64,000 bases of DNA from CAVQCX01 sp963711095 (GTDB lineage: Bacteria > Pseudomonadota > Gammaproteobacteria > Chromatiales > Chromatiaceae): positions 248,001-312,000 of the forward strand of contig CAVQCX010000030.1 of the NCBI GenBank assembly GCA_963711095.1, written 5' to 3'. The notes beneath the pieces are model-generated. The model saw nothing but the letters and a program-made list of their open reading frames with translations. It searched no databases and was not told the DNA's origin. Shown here one piece after another: positions 43,133-52,637 of this stretch (positions are counted from its first letter, which is position 1; each line of letters starts with the position of its first letter). A program made the translations under genes and the position numbers.

Positions 43133-44795
43133 TCAGGGCCCGGCGATAGCGGCTTCGACTCCAGTCCCGGTGCCGGCCTCAACCTGACGCAGTACGTTCT
43201 CGGCGGGGGCAAGGGCAGCGTCGCGTCCCCGGGCGAAGCTCTGCTCGGCGACGATCCCCCGGTAGGCCTTGTCCAGGGCGAGTCCGCGGGCCGGGGAGGG
43301 CAGGATCAGCTCGCTGATATCACCGTGCAGCCGCTGGAGCGCCTGCTCATCCAGGCGGCCATCGGCGGTGAAGAACTTGGCGATGACCTCGCCGTTGGCC
43401 CGGAATTCGTCCCCGGCGTCGTTCTGCGCCAAGTAATGGCTGTATTCATACTCGCCGCTGCTGCGTTTGGGCTCGGGCAGGCCGCGCAGCCCTCGCTGCG
43501 TCCAGTGGTACCAGCCCCCCCCGAAAGGCAGAGGCGTCGAGCTTGCGGGGGAAGGCGAAGCTCGAGTCGGTGGTTGCGCCGATCCCGCCGTGGCAGCCCA
43601 TGCAGGCCAGGGCCTCTTCATAGGACTGGGGTCGGAGCTCTCCGTTACGGTCCTCGATGAAGCCCTGGTAGATCCAGCCCTGATCGTTGGCGAGTCCGTG
43701 CTCCGGGTCGCCGATCAGCTGCCTTAGCCGGTCGGGATACTCGGAGTCTTCCTTGAGCTCCCGAAGGGCCGCTTCGCGCAGCTCCGAGTAGGTCAGCCAG
43801 CGGGCCTTGCGGGCGTAGCGCAGCTCCTTGAGCCGCGGCGCCATCTCGATCGATCCGTCAGGCCCCAGGTCGATGTAGCGCACGCTGTGAAGAAATTCGG
43901 TGCCCTCGGGGAACAGGCCTGCGGCGAGGTGGACCCGTCCGCCGCGCTGGGCAGTGCGGGCTGCACCCACGTAGCTCATGACTCGCCCGTGTAGCGGTGC
44001 CCAGTCGAAGGCGATCTTTTCGGCGGTGCCGAGCTTGCCGGACTTGTCCAGGTCCACGCCGAGCTTGACCTCGTCGACGGGGTCGATGGGGATGTCGTGG
44101 CGCTTGATCAGGGCCTCGACGATCGCCAGGTTGATCTCGTAGACCTGTCGGTCGGGGCGGCCCTGCCGGTCGAGGCGGAAAGGCTGGGGGAGGCGGATCA
44201 GCACATCGTCGGTGGAGCCGTTGGTGGGACAGAAAGTGCCCGGGAACGGGTAATAGGCGAAGGCGCGCCAGCCCGTGTAGCCGCCGTCGGGCGCGCGGTC
44301 AAATCCGCGCTCGTCGAATTGGAGATAGGCATCAGGCAGGTAGCCACCCCAGTGTCCGTCGGCGTCGACGTCCCAGTCCTTGGGCGGCTTGTTGAGTCTT
44401 TCAGTCAGGCGCACACCGTCATCCGGCGCATGGTAGTTGTCGGTGCGCACGTACGCCAGGATCTCGGCGTCAGAGATGGCCGCGATGGCCTTGATGCGGT
44501 CCGCGAACAGGTTGCTCCAGCGGTTCTTCAGGGCGTAGGAGGGAAAGGCGTAGGCGGTCTGTAAACCGGCGTCGTGGACATAGCTCGGCGCCGGGGTGTC
44601 GACGTGGCAGCTGAAACAGGGGTTGAGCACTACCCCCGAGCTGTCGCGGGTGCGGGTGTAGCACTGCGGGGGGATGTAGGGCGCCTGATTGGACAGGTCC
44701 GTGGAGCGCAGATCGGCTCGCTGCTCGCCCTGCGCCATTGGGATCGCTGCCAGCAGCAGCGCGGCCAGGGCCGCCTGCGGGTGCATCCGAGACAT
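43133..44795 (-). CDS. Secreted protein with two c-type haem motifs, one frameshift
   Basis: The ATG at 44795 gives a signal peptide (ALAALLLAAIPMAQG). Two CxxCH haem-attachment sites are visible: NPCFSCHVDTPAP (about residue 51) and ACMGCHGGIG (about 402). The frame changes in a run of eight C (43515-43522). With seven, FAFPRKLDASAFRGGWYHW follows smoothly into the last frame (YEYSHYLAQNDAGDEFR). The corrected product is about 553 aa, periplasmic and probably diheme. I do not know a named family. It lies 73 bp after the PhoX-like gene on the same strand. Confidence 0.75.
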
Positions 44796-44868
44796 GCCGG
44801 GATCTCCGGGTGGCTGAAAGCCCGAAGGGAAGGCCCTCGCGGGCGCTCCCCTCGGGGGTTGGGAGGGC

Positions 44869-46740
44869 TCAGCGCTGGTGCAGGAAACGCCACCAGGGTG
44901 GGGTCGACGCGGCGCTGCCCATGGCGGGGAAGGGACCGACGTAACCGGTGTAGGCCCGATCCGAGAGCGAGCCGATCTCATATTTGTCCGAGTCGGACTC
45001 CCCGTAGGGGTGCTGGGCGACCGCCATCAGGTAGCCGAAGCCGTTGATGTTCGGGTACCAGTAGACCGAGGTGGTCTCGGAGCCGTAGGGGGTGCTCAGG
45101 ACGCGGGTCAGGCTCTTGCTGCCCAGATCGTAGGCCCAGACCACGTCGTTGCGGTGCCCGCTGCCGGTGTCCTCGCCGATCATCAGCGTGTTGTAGCCGT
45201 TGATGAACGAGAGATTGTCCGGGTTGGCGATGCCGTCGATGTCGCAGGTGTTGGGGGAGACCCCGTTGTTGATGCCCGCGACCTCGCCGTACATGGTCTT
45301 GGCTACGTACTGGCTGCCGATCGCGGCATCGGTGCCAACGTCCAGACCGTAGACCGCCCCGCAGTTATTATTCGCCAAGCGGATGTCGTTCGCTGAGGGG
45401 ATATCGTAGGACGAGCTGTTGTTCTCCATCCCTTTGGAGACCTCGCTCATGGCGATATACAGCTTGCCGCTGTCGCCATCGAAGGTGGCCCCTTCCATCT
45501 TGCGGAACTCGGTGGTGGCACCGATGAGCGCGGCGTAGCGGCGGGTCTCCAGGCGCGAGGCGGCCAGTGCCATGCCGGGCTTGAGCTTGAGGCACTCCTT
45601 GTAGGTGTCGCCGAGAGTGGCATCGTGGCCCTTGGCCACCAACGTGTAGCCCCCCGCGCAGCTGTCGCCCGCGGGGACCTGGGCGTCGAAGATGTCGGCG
45701 AAGGTGAGCTTGCCGGCGCCCGTCAGCAAGGGCGCGATCTGGGCGTCGGTGGCATGGCCGAGATCGACCCAGGTCAGGTCCGCACTGCCGCCGCCGGCTG
45801 CGCCGTCGGGGCTGGTCTGATGCCATTTGGCGGCATAGAGCTCGCCGGCGCTCAGATCACCGGCGACATCGGCGACGAACATGAACAGCCCGGTGTCGGT
45901 GCCGTCGTCGGTCAGATAGGCGGTCTTGCGGTCCGGCATCACATAGGCGAGCTCCAGGGCCAGGCGGCCCATGGCGTAGTGCTTGACCACCTGGGTGTCG
46001 CCCGCGGCATCGAGCACCGAGACCTCTACTGGATAGCCCCAATAGTAGGGATTCATCTCGGCGCGTCCGGCGCTAAAGTAGACGTCCATGGCATGGTAGT
46101 AGTCGTCCTCGGTGACGCCGTCGCCCAAGATCTTGGTGCCAGTGGCCGGATTGACCAGCCGGGCATCGGGCTCGTACTCCTCGCTGCCGAGGTGCGTGCT
46201 CCAGGGGGTGACGCTGCCGGCACAGTGCACCCACCCGCCGTGCACCTTGGAGAAGTCGATAGGACGGGTCTGCAGGGCGGTGAGCTCGCCACTGTTCGGA
46301 TACTGATGGAGCTTGGTCAGGTACATGGCGGCCGGGCGGCTCTCGAAATGAGAGACCATCCAGAGACCCTTGAGTCCCAGGTTGAGCAGGGACGAGAAGT
46401 CGTTGTCGCTGGAGATCGTCTCAGAGCCGTCGATCTGGACAATGGGCTTGCCCAGCTCATTGATGATCAATCCGAACTTGGTGCCGGTCCATTGAGAGCC
46501 CAGAAGCGGCTGGCTCGGAATCCGGTCCCCGCTGCGCAGGATCGTGTGAAACCCGATGTCATGGGGGATGCCGTCGACCGTGACCTGGTCGGACGCGTAC
46601 ATGGAGCGCTGGTCGGCTTCGTTGTTAGCAAATGGCGCCGCATTGAACTGCAGGTTGCCCGCTAAGGCGAAGATGGGCAGGCTCAGCCCAAAAAGCGCGG
46701 TCCCCACGGCACACACAATGGCTCTTCTTGCCAGTTTCAT
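44869..46740 (-). CDS. PhoX-family (DUF839) secreted phosphatase-like protein
   Basis: A 623-aa exported protein with an N-terminal signal (AIVCAVGTALFGLSLPIFALA). PhoX phosphatases are calcium/iron enzymes with a six-bladed propeller. Matching parts are GWVHCAGSVTPWSTHLGSEE, TAYLTDDGTDTGLFMFVAD, TEFRKMEGATFDGDSGKLYI and NPDNLSFINGYNTLMIGED. The HCAGSVTPW..T..EE block holds family metal ligands. It probably releases phosphate from organic esters in the periplasm, but several DUF839 proteins have unknown roles. Likely co-transcribed with the downstream c-haem-like gene. Confidence 0.85.
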   Translation of the reverse strand: MKLARRAIVCAVGTALFGLSLPIFALAGNLQFNAAPFANNEADQRSMYASDQVTVDGIPHDIGFHTILRSGDRIPSQPLLGSQWTGTKFGLIINELGKPIVQIDGSETISSDNDFSSLLNLGLKGLWMVSHFESRPAAMYLTKLHQYPNSGELTALQTRPIDFSKVHGGWVHCAGSVTPWSTHLGSEEYEPDARLVNPATGTKILGDGVTEDDYYHAMDVYFSAGRAEMNPYYWGYPVEVSVLDAAGDTQVVKHYAMGRLALELAYVMPDRKTAYLTDDGTDTGLFMFVADVAGDLSAGELYAAKWHQTSPDGAAGGGSADLTWVDLGHATDAQIAPLLTGAGKLTFADIFDAQVPAGDSCAGGYTLVAKGHDATLGDTYKECLKLKPGMALAASRLETRRYAALIGATTEFRKMEGATFDGDSGKLYIAMSEVSKGMENNSSSYDIPSANDIRLANNNCGAVYGLDVGTDAAIGSQYVAKTMYGEVAGINNGVSPNTCDIDGIANPDNLSFINGYNTLMIGEDTGSGHRNDVVWAYDLGSKSLTRVLSTPYGSETTSVYWYPNINGFGYLMAVAQHPYGESDSDKYEIGSLSDRAYTGYVGPFPAMGSAASTPPWWRFLHQR

Positions 46741-47076
46741 GGTTCCGGACTCCTCTCTCGGGAAATGGGTTGTTGCGAGGAGTCAGATGCTAAGGTTACT
46801 CCGTGAAACGGGCGTTAATCCGTCGTTTACGGATCGTTACGCTGGTTTGTCGATAAGATGACGGGTGCCCGGGCCCGTGGCGTCCGAAAGACCGGTCGCC
46901 GGCCAGCCGGCCGGCCGAGGCGGGCTCAGGAGGCGAGAAAGCGCCGAGGGGTCCCGGCGATTGCGCTCCGAGTCGGACGGTATCAGGTTGTGGCGTGCGC
47001 TCCGCGCAGTTCTTCGAAGGTTGCAGGATGACGGCAGGTACCTCCACAGTACGCGCGGCAGCCATCGACAGTTCAA
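46741..47076. other. 336-bp gap upstream of the PhoX-like gene
   Basis: The promoter of the PhoX-like gene should lie here; no Pho-box-like direct repeats are evident to me. CCGGCCAGCCGGCCGG (about 46902-46917) is a GC-rich palindrome. No gene is seen. Confidence 0.4.
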
Positions 47077-47198
47077 CCTAGAAACGGCAGTTGACCGCTC
47101 CGAACAGCGATCGAGTGATGGGTTGGACCAAGGTGATGGACAAACTCGATACTCACCCATTGGGTGATGGCCGCTACGACCACCAGGGCACGCACCGC
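47077..47198 (+). mobile_element. Partial copy of the CCTAG-ended MITE
   Basis: From CCTAGAAACGGCAGTTGACC to GGGCACGCACCGC this matches the reverse complement of 16919-17040 across 122 bp. One terminal inverted repeat is present. The other half is absent, so the element is truncated. The following 280 bp (47199-47481) show no recognisable gene. Confidence 0.7.
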
Positions 47199-47481
47199 CA
47201 ATTTGCACTCGGGGTTAGCGCTCCCTCCGGTGGCTCGCGCCTGGCGGCTCTTGGTCTTGGCCTCGCTCCGGCTCCTTCAGAATCCCTCCGGATCTTGCCC
47301 TTGCCGTCGGCTATTAGTTACATTGGTCCCGAAGGACATTACAGGTACTCCTACGGGCGACTTTCACCCCATAAGCTCATGCCCACGCCGGGCGTACCAC
47401 TGCGCTCTAGCGGACGTCGGCGCGAACGTGTCTCCTCGGCTGAGCTTGGTCGTGATGTGTCCAGTAATTTGGTAATCGTCA

Positions 47482-47733
47482 ATGGCTGAGAGAGCTCTAA
47501 TAATTCTTGTCGGGTCTGTCTCGTCAGTGTTGATTGGTTACGTGCTGATCAGGAATTGGCCGAAATCTGGGAAGATGGGCATTAATACAAAAACAGTCCA
47601 TTGTCCTCGTTGTGGGTTAAAAGCGTCGATGGTAAGAAGACCCAAGAACTTAAGACAGGTACTTTGGGGTGGATGGACTTGTGAAGGCTGTAATTGCGAG
47701 CTCGACAAATACGGAAATGAAGTTAACACATAA
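47482..47733 (+). CDS. Small membrane protein with zinc ribbon, unknown
   Basis: An 83-aa protein with one N-terminal membrane helix (ALIILVGSVSSVLIGYVLI, residues 5-23). A cytoplasmic Cys4 ribbon follows (HCPRCGLKAS and WTCEGCNCEL). It has no strong ribosome site. The stop codon almost touches the 3' end of the group II intron, so the intron may have inserted at the gene's end. The family is not recognised. Confidence 0.6.
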   Translation: MAERALIILVGSVSSVLIGYVLIRNWPKSGKMGINTKTVHCPRCGLKASMVRRPKNLRQVLWGGWTCEGCNCELDKYGNEVNT

Positions 47734-48280
47734 TCGGGTAAGGGAGGGTTTTAAGCCCGCTCTCCCCACACCACCTAGCACGTGGGTCTGCACTAGACGG
47801 TTCACAAGAAGGGAGCGCACCGCGGTCTCAGGCGTAACCACGCGCCCTCATCCAGAGATCACGCACGGAGATCAAGCCCTGGCTTTTCAGCCAGTCGTTC
47901 GTCATTCCGGTTCGGGTGGCCAGCGTCCGCGGCAGGTGCCAGTAGCTCTGGGAGCCCAGCCCGGTCAGGGTCGCATGGCGTTTGCTCGTGCCCAGCACCA
48001 GCAGGTTGCGGATCTTGGTACGCACTTTGCGACACTGCTTCCAGTAGCACATGCGCACGCGCCGGCGAATCCACGGGTCCAGCTCCGGGATCGGGCGATA
48101 GTAATCGGAGATGCCGAAGTACCCCATCCATCCGGGGACATACTGGACGAGCCTGTGCAGCCGGTAGGCCATCGATACACCCCAACTGCGTCCGGTCGGC
48201 TCGCGCACCCGGTAGCGGGATTCCTCGTAGGCCTCCTCGGACCAGCGCAGACCAGACCGGCTTTTCGCAACCTGAAGCTG
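47732..48280 (-). mobile_element. Group II intron 3' part: maturase C-terminus plus domains V-VI
   Basis: On the minus strand the reading frame WSEEAYEESRYRVREPTGRS continues GWMGYFGISDYYRPIPELD, RRRVRMCYWKQCRKVRTKIR and TGMTNDWLKSQGLISVRDLW. This is the maturase (X) and DNA-binding end of a group II intron reverse transcriptase, with its stop at 47828. After it, GTGAACCGTCTAGTGCAGAC and CACGTGCTAGGTGGTGTGGG form the domain V hairpin. The intron ends near CCCGATTA at 47731-47738. The 5' part is missing beyond about 48280. Confidence 0.8.
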
Positions 48281-48508
48281 AAAGATTCCCTGTCGCCGGT
48301 CTTGACGACTCGAATCCTCGACTCAAAGGGGGCCGGGCTCGAATATTTAAGGCGGCGGTGAAGGCTATGGTTGAACGTGGCTGCGTCGCCTGCAGCGGAT
48401 GCCTAAGAATGCTTGCGGTTTCTTTCACGCACCCATCTGTGCTTATATGAGGCTTTACTAACGAAGTTTTTAGTAACCTGGCACATTGATCGAAAACTGC
48501 GAATCGTT

Positions 48509-50011
48509 ATGGGCTTTAGCATGCCTCATCAACGCTCAATAAATAAACCGATCTATTTCTATGGCTCGGTAATCGCATTGTTATTGTCATTATACTTCTT
48601 GCATGTGATTTATGCGGTCATTGAGAACAGATTCCTATTTGCGGATGGCGTTCACTTTTTTGTCCATATATTAGAGCACGTCAATATTTATACAGGCGGT
48701 CGACCGGAACAACGGTTATTTGCAGACAGCCTGACCCAGGCCCCGTTATTAATTGCAATCAAGGCCGGTATACGCAATTTTCCAACGCTTGGCTATATAT
48801 ATGGGTCAAGCTTTTTCTTACCCTACATGGTTTGCATAATAATATGGATGTGGGCCACAAGACTGCAAACGGAATATATGATATTCCTATTTGTCTTCTT
48901 GTTTGCTTCCGCAATGAATTCTGAATTTTTCATCGTCAGCGAAAGCCATGCGGCTGCTGCAGTTTATTTTAGCCTTATTCCTCTAATTCTATATAAAGAG
49001 CCATGGAATCCCAGCACTGTTTTAGTGGCCATTATTCTAGCAGCATTTTCACTAAGATCATACGAATCAATGTTGTTTTTTGGGCCGATACTCGCTGTGA
49101 TGGCTTTATGGCGTGGCCTAGAGTGTAGATCTTTCCGTGCCCGCGCCGCATGGGTCTGTTTCGCATGCTGGTTTATCGCTTCAGGATCTATTCCGCTGTT
49201 GGAGCTTATGTACCCCGCAGAGCCAGAAGGAATTACCTCGGGAACATTTGCGCACCAGGCTTTCTCCTTACTTCACGATAACATGCTTTCTGTTTTTTTC
49301 GGGTCTGTAGATCGGCATTACTCAGGCACGCTGTCTTTGTTTGCGATAATCCTACTTGGTGTAGCTTATATGAAATCACCCACGAAGGAGAAATTGTTTC
49401 CGTTTGCGATTTGGACTTTCGCCATTGTATGTGCGGTGGTTCTCGTATTGCTTTACCTCATTCCTGAGCTGATGGAGACAAGACTGCACTACAAGGCCCG
49501 GACATTAAATGTCATAATTCCTGCGCTGCTCGGTGTTGTGCTTTTCATCATAAAGGTGAAGTCTATCGAGCTCGATACGGATTTTTTTCGACGCGGATTC
49601 ACAATTGTCCTTGTTCTTGGTATGTTCCAAATGACCTGGCATGCGTTGGCAACCAGACAGTGGGCTGGGTATCTTAAGGTCTTTACTACTGAGCTTGATG
49701 CACACAAGGGGCTCTTACTATATGATGACTCAATTCTAGATAATCGACGGGTCGGGCATCAGAGTATTGCCAACATGAATTGGAGTTGGACGATGCCTGA
49801 AATGAGCATCGTGCTCGCTCATAATGGTGTAGTCGAGACAATAATCAACGATCCCTGCGGTGTGGGATGGCAACCGTTTGACCCATCGAAAGCTGAGCAA
49901 TTACCAGATCTGTCTCGTTATGGAATAACTTACACCCCATACCTGGCTAGGCTCCGCCTCAGACCGACGAGCGGTGCGGGGGGTGCGGCTGGCTGTAGTG
50001 GTGGTCAGTAG
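48509..50011 (+). CDS. Multi-pass membrane protein of unknown family, low GC
   Basis: About 500 aa from the ATG at 48509 (MGFSMPHQRS); an upstream start at 48413 is possible. Around ten hydrophobic helices are visible, such as SVIALLLSLYFLHVIYAVI, MIFLFVFLFASAMNS and FAIWTFAIVCAVVLVLLYL. A soluble C-terminal tail follows. The early loop, FADGVHFFVHILEHV, with polar and acidic residues after helix 1, recalls polytopic GT-C-like transferases, but I cannot assign it. GC is about 45 %, below the genome, suggesting acquisition. Confidence 0.65.
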   Translation: MGFSMPHQRSINKPIYFYGSVIALLLSLYFLHVIYAVIENRFLFADGVHFFVHILEHVNIYTGGRPEQRLFADSLTQAPLLIAIKAGIRNFPTLGYIYGSSFFLPYMVCIIIWMWATRLQTEYMIFLFVFLFASAMNSEFFIVSESHAAAAVYFSLIPLILYKEPWNPSTVLVAIILAAFSLRSYESMLFFGPILAVMALWRGLECRSFRARAAWVCFACWFIASGSIPLLELMYPAEPEGITSGTFAHQAFSLLHDNMLSVFFGSVDRHYSGTLSLFAIILLGVAYMKSPTKEKLFPFAIWTFAIVCAVVLVLLYLIPELMETRLHYKARTLNVIIPALLGVVLFIIKVKSIELDTDFFRRGFTIVLVLGMFQMTWHALATRQWAGYLKVFTTELDAHKGLLLYDDSILDNRRVGHQSIANMNWSWTMPEMSIVLAHNGVVETIINDPCGVGWQPFDPSKAEQLPDLSRYGITYTPYLARLRLRPTSGAGGAAGCSGGQ

Positions 50012-50793
50012 GTTAGGTTGAGGCGACGACGGGTCGGGGCCGAGAGCGGAAGCAGCAGGGCGGGCCGAGAAGGCTGGGAGATGAGGTCCCTGCCGACGCG
50101 GTGCATGTCAAGATAATTGTCGCGTGAATGATACGAGGTGTTGCTTTTTGGAGCCGACACCCGCGACGGCGTGGACGACGACACGGGGCAGGGTGATCTG
50201 GCGATTTCGATTAATCGAGCCTGGTCCCTGCTGGTACGAAATTAGATCCGGCACGGAGCCGGCCGGCGTGTATACTCTGGATAATGTTCCACGATCGACG
50301 GCAGTGTCACTGACTCGCCACGCGGGTCAGAGTTGTCGCTGGCTGCACATGGGCACACGCATAAGATTCGCGGAGAACGACCTCGGAAATCGCGCGGCTG
50401 GACGATGGGTATTCGATCAAAAAGCAATGACTCGGTAATGCGATTGCGAAGAGGCCGTGGCAGCATTCGACAAGGCCACCCGGGGGCTCAAGGAAAGGCA
50501 TTGTTTGATGAACGACTCAGGCAAGGCATACTATCCGGACAGCCGGATCGGATGAGCCCCAACCCCGGGGGATCGGTAGCGGCACAGCGGGCGGCTTTCA
50601 CACCTTGGGCTTTCCCCGCGCTGGTCCGGGCGGCGGCCTCAACCACACAACCACAGAGCAGCGTTGAATGCACCGCGTCAGGCGACTGGCGGAGAGTCAA
50701 ACGCTGCCGTTTTGCGCTCCGACCCTGTACGCCGATAAAGCACCGCCGGGGGGCGCCCCACCCAATACTCGGTAACAGCCGGGAGAGAATCCG
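50012..50793. other. 782-bp gap, no firm gene
   Basis: Several short frames exist on both strands (such as 50124-50438 plus) without motifs or good ribosome sites. The end of the gap (GGGAGAGAAT at about 50781-50790) serves as the ribosome site for the next small gene. Confidence 0.35.
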
Positions 50794-50925
50794 ATGACCA
50801 AAGAACGCCAGACTCGCCGGGAAGCCAAGAAGCAACCCGCCATGACCCTCAAAGAGAAGAGAAATGCGAAGAAATCCAAGGAGGGCGCTAAGAGCAGCTT
50901 TCTGGCAACCGGGAAACCGACCTGA
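50794..50925 (+). CDS. 43-aa basic protein
   Basis: The frame encodes MTKERQTRREAKKQPAMTLK followed by EKRNAKKSKEGAKSSF and LATGKPT. It is strongly basic, with a GGGAGAG ribosome site. Short proteins with a central KxPAMTLKEKRxAKxxKK string recur in proteobacteria as uncharacterised families, from memory. It is followed after 99 bp by the Gly/Tyr-rich secreted protein. Confidence 0.55.
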   Translation: MTKERQTRREAKKQPAMTLKEKRNAKKSKEGAKSSFLATGKPT

Positions 50926-51024
50926 TCTCGATCGACCTGCAACAGCGGGCTGGTTTCGAAGCTTTCCGGTCTCGGGGAGTACTTCTGCCCAAACGGGCGC
51001 ATATGACAATATTGAGGAAACGAT

Positions 51025-51636
51025 ATGAACAATCGAAAGAGCTTGCGGCGCACACTGGCCCTGATTTTGGGAGGCGCCATGATTTGCGGTGCCGCGACCA
51101 GCTTCGCCATGGATATGGGCAATATGATGAACCCGTCCAAATGGATGGGCGGCAACAATGGCAACAACAATATGATGAACCCGTCCAGATGGATGGGCGG
51201 CAACAACGACCGCGGCTACTCCAACGACGGCGGGCCCGGTGGTTATGGTGGTCCAGGTTACGGCTACGGCGGCCCCGGTGGTTATGGCGGTCAAGGATAC
51301 GGCTATGGCGGCCCCGGTGGTTATGGCGCTCCCGGCTACGGCTATGGCGCTCCCGGCTACGGCTATGGCGCTCCCGGTGGATACGGCGCTCCCGGCTACG
51401 GCGCTCCGGGTGGGTATGGCGCAGCCGCCGCTCCCGGCTACAATATTCCAAGCGGGTATAGTGGCACCGCTCCCGGTTATGGCGCTCCGGCTGGATATGG
51501 CGCCGCCGCCGGTCCCGGCTACAACATTCCAAGCGGGTATAGTGGCACCGCTCCCGCGTATGGAGCTACGGGTGGGTATGGTGGCACCGCCGCTCCCGGC
51601 TACGGCGCTCCGGGTGCATACGGCGGCGCCAGGTAA
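51025..51636 (+). CDS. Secreted Gly/Tyr/Pro-rich repeat protein
   Basis: A 203-aa protein with a signal peptide (LALILGGAMICGAATSFA). The mature N-terminus has two copies of MMNPS(K/R)WMGGNN. Then come repeats of PGGYGxPGYGYG and two copies of APGYNIPSGYSGTAP, with no cysteine after the signal. Glycine, tyrosine and proline dominate. Composition and export resemble the sulfur globule envelope proteins of purple sulfur bacteria, but also cell-surface structural proteins. The assignment is speculative. The upstream GAGGAAACGATATG gives a usable ribosome site. Confidence 0.75.
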   Translation: MNNRKSLRRTLALILGGAMICGAATSFAMDMGNMMNPSKWMGGNNGNNNMMNPSRWMGGNNDRGYSNDGGPGGYGGPGYGYGGPGGYGGQGYGYGGPGGYGAPGYGYGAPGYGYGAPGGYGAPGYGAPGGYGAAAAPGYNIPSGYSGTAPGYGAPAGYGAAAGPGYNIPSGYSGTAPAYGATGGYGGTAAPGYGAPGAYGGAR

Positions 51637-52045
51637 AAAGCCGCTTAGACGAGGATTCTTTGCGATCATTTTTGGCGAACAGGGCCGGCTATCCGCGGGC
51701 TGAACGGTCTTCTCGCCGGCCGCCCCGGTTTCGCCGCTGTAACGGGACGTCCGAGCGCTGGTGCGATCTGCTCCTGGAACGGTGGACTGCCCAGCGCGTA
51801 GTGGCCAGCCGTGGCGAGCCCGTGGGCGCCGGGTGCCCACCGGAAAGGCGTGCCTGCGGCACGGGCTGGAGCAGGGCGGGCGGCTGGGCCGCGGCCAGAT
51901 GCTCGTCGTCCCCCCATCGATTCCGTCTGGATCCCGCTGTCCCTCAACACGGGCGGTCTGCTCGTGGGGATCGGCGGCTGTCTCTCCTACGGTGCCATCG
52001 TCGCCCGCGAGCTCGTCATCCGTGCCTTGGTCAATCCGGTGCGGC
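51637..52045. other. 409-bp gap between convergent genes, no gene seen
   Basis: One stretch (about 51920-52040, plus strand) could encode a hydrophobic helix (LNTGGLLVGIGGCLSYGAIV). It lacks a start and homologues I can name. Confidence 0.35.
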
Positions 52046-52630
52046 TCAGGCCCCGTGGCCCCCCAAGGGGCCATGCCGGAAGCAGTCGACCGTGTGGTCG
52101 TTGACCATGCCGGTGGCCTGCATGTGGGCATATATGATGGTGGAGCCGACGAACTTGAAGCCGCGCTTTTTCATGTCCTTGCTGATGGTGTCCGACAGCG
52201 GCGTGCGCGCCGGCACCTGGGCCATTGAGCGCCAGGCGTTGACGATGGGCCGGCCGTCGACGAAGCTCCAGAAATAGGCGTCCAGACCGCCGTATTCCTT
52301 CCGCACCGCCAGCGCGGCGCGGGCGTTGCCGATGGCAGCCGCCACCTTGAGCCGGTTGCGCACTATTCCCGGATCGGCCAGCAGCCGCGCCACGTCGGTC
52401 TCGCCGTAACGGGCGATGCGCTCGGCGTCGAAACCGTCGAAGGCGCGCCGGTAACCCTCGCGCTTTTTCAGGATGGTCAGCCAAGACAGCCCCGCCTGAG
52501 CGCCTTCCAGGATCAGGAATTCGAACAGGGCACGCTCGTCGTGCAGGGGCACGCCCCACTCGGTGTCGTGGTAGACGCGGTAGAGCGGGTCGTCGCCGAC
52601 CCATCCACAGCGTGTTGCTTGCTCGCCCAT
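52046..52630 (-). CDS. tag: DNA-3-methyladenine glycosylase I
   Basis: Tag excises 3-methyladenine from alkylated DNA. The start at 52630 gives MGEQATRCGWVGDDPLYRVY, with the zinc Cys and conserved WxGxDPLYxxYHDxEWG. The motifs EGAQAGLSWLTILKKREGYR, NRLKVAAAIGNA and YFWSFVDGRPIVN follow. The C-terminus has KRGFKFVGSTIIYAHMQATG and the zinc His/Cys in DHTVDCFRH. Length 194 aa is normal. The upstream cupin gene ends 7 bp before the start, so they are probably co-transcribed. Confidence 0.95.
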   Translation of the reverse strand: MGEQATRCGWVGDDPLYRVYHDTEWGVPLHDERALFEFLILEGAQAGLSWLTILKKREGYRRAFDGFDAERIARYGETDVARLLADPGIVRNRLKVAAAIGNARAALAVRKEYGGLDAYFWSFVDGRPIVNAWRSMAQVPARTPLSDTISKDMKKRGFKFVGSTIIYAHMQATGMVNDHTVDCFRHGPLGGHGA

Positions 52631-52637
52631 GTCGGCG

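Noticed and set aside
47199..47481. Integron attC-like site near the zinc-ribbon gene
   Set aside because: Some palindromic strings are present, but no paired R-type boxes could be made out and there is no integrase.
50488..52131. A 547-codon minus-strand frame
   Set aside because: It runs antisense to the Gly/Tyr-rich repeat gene, whose repeats generate an open but meaningless complement.
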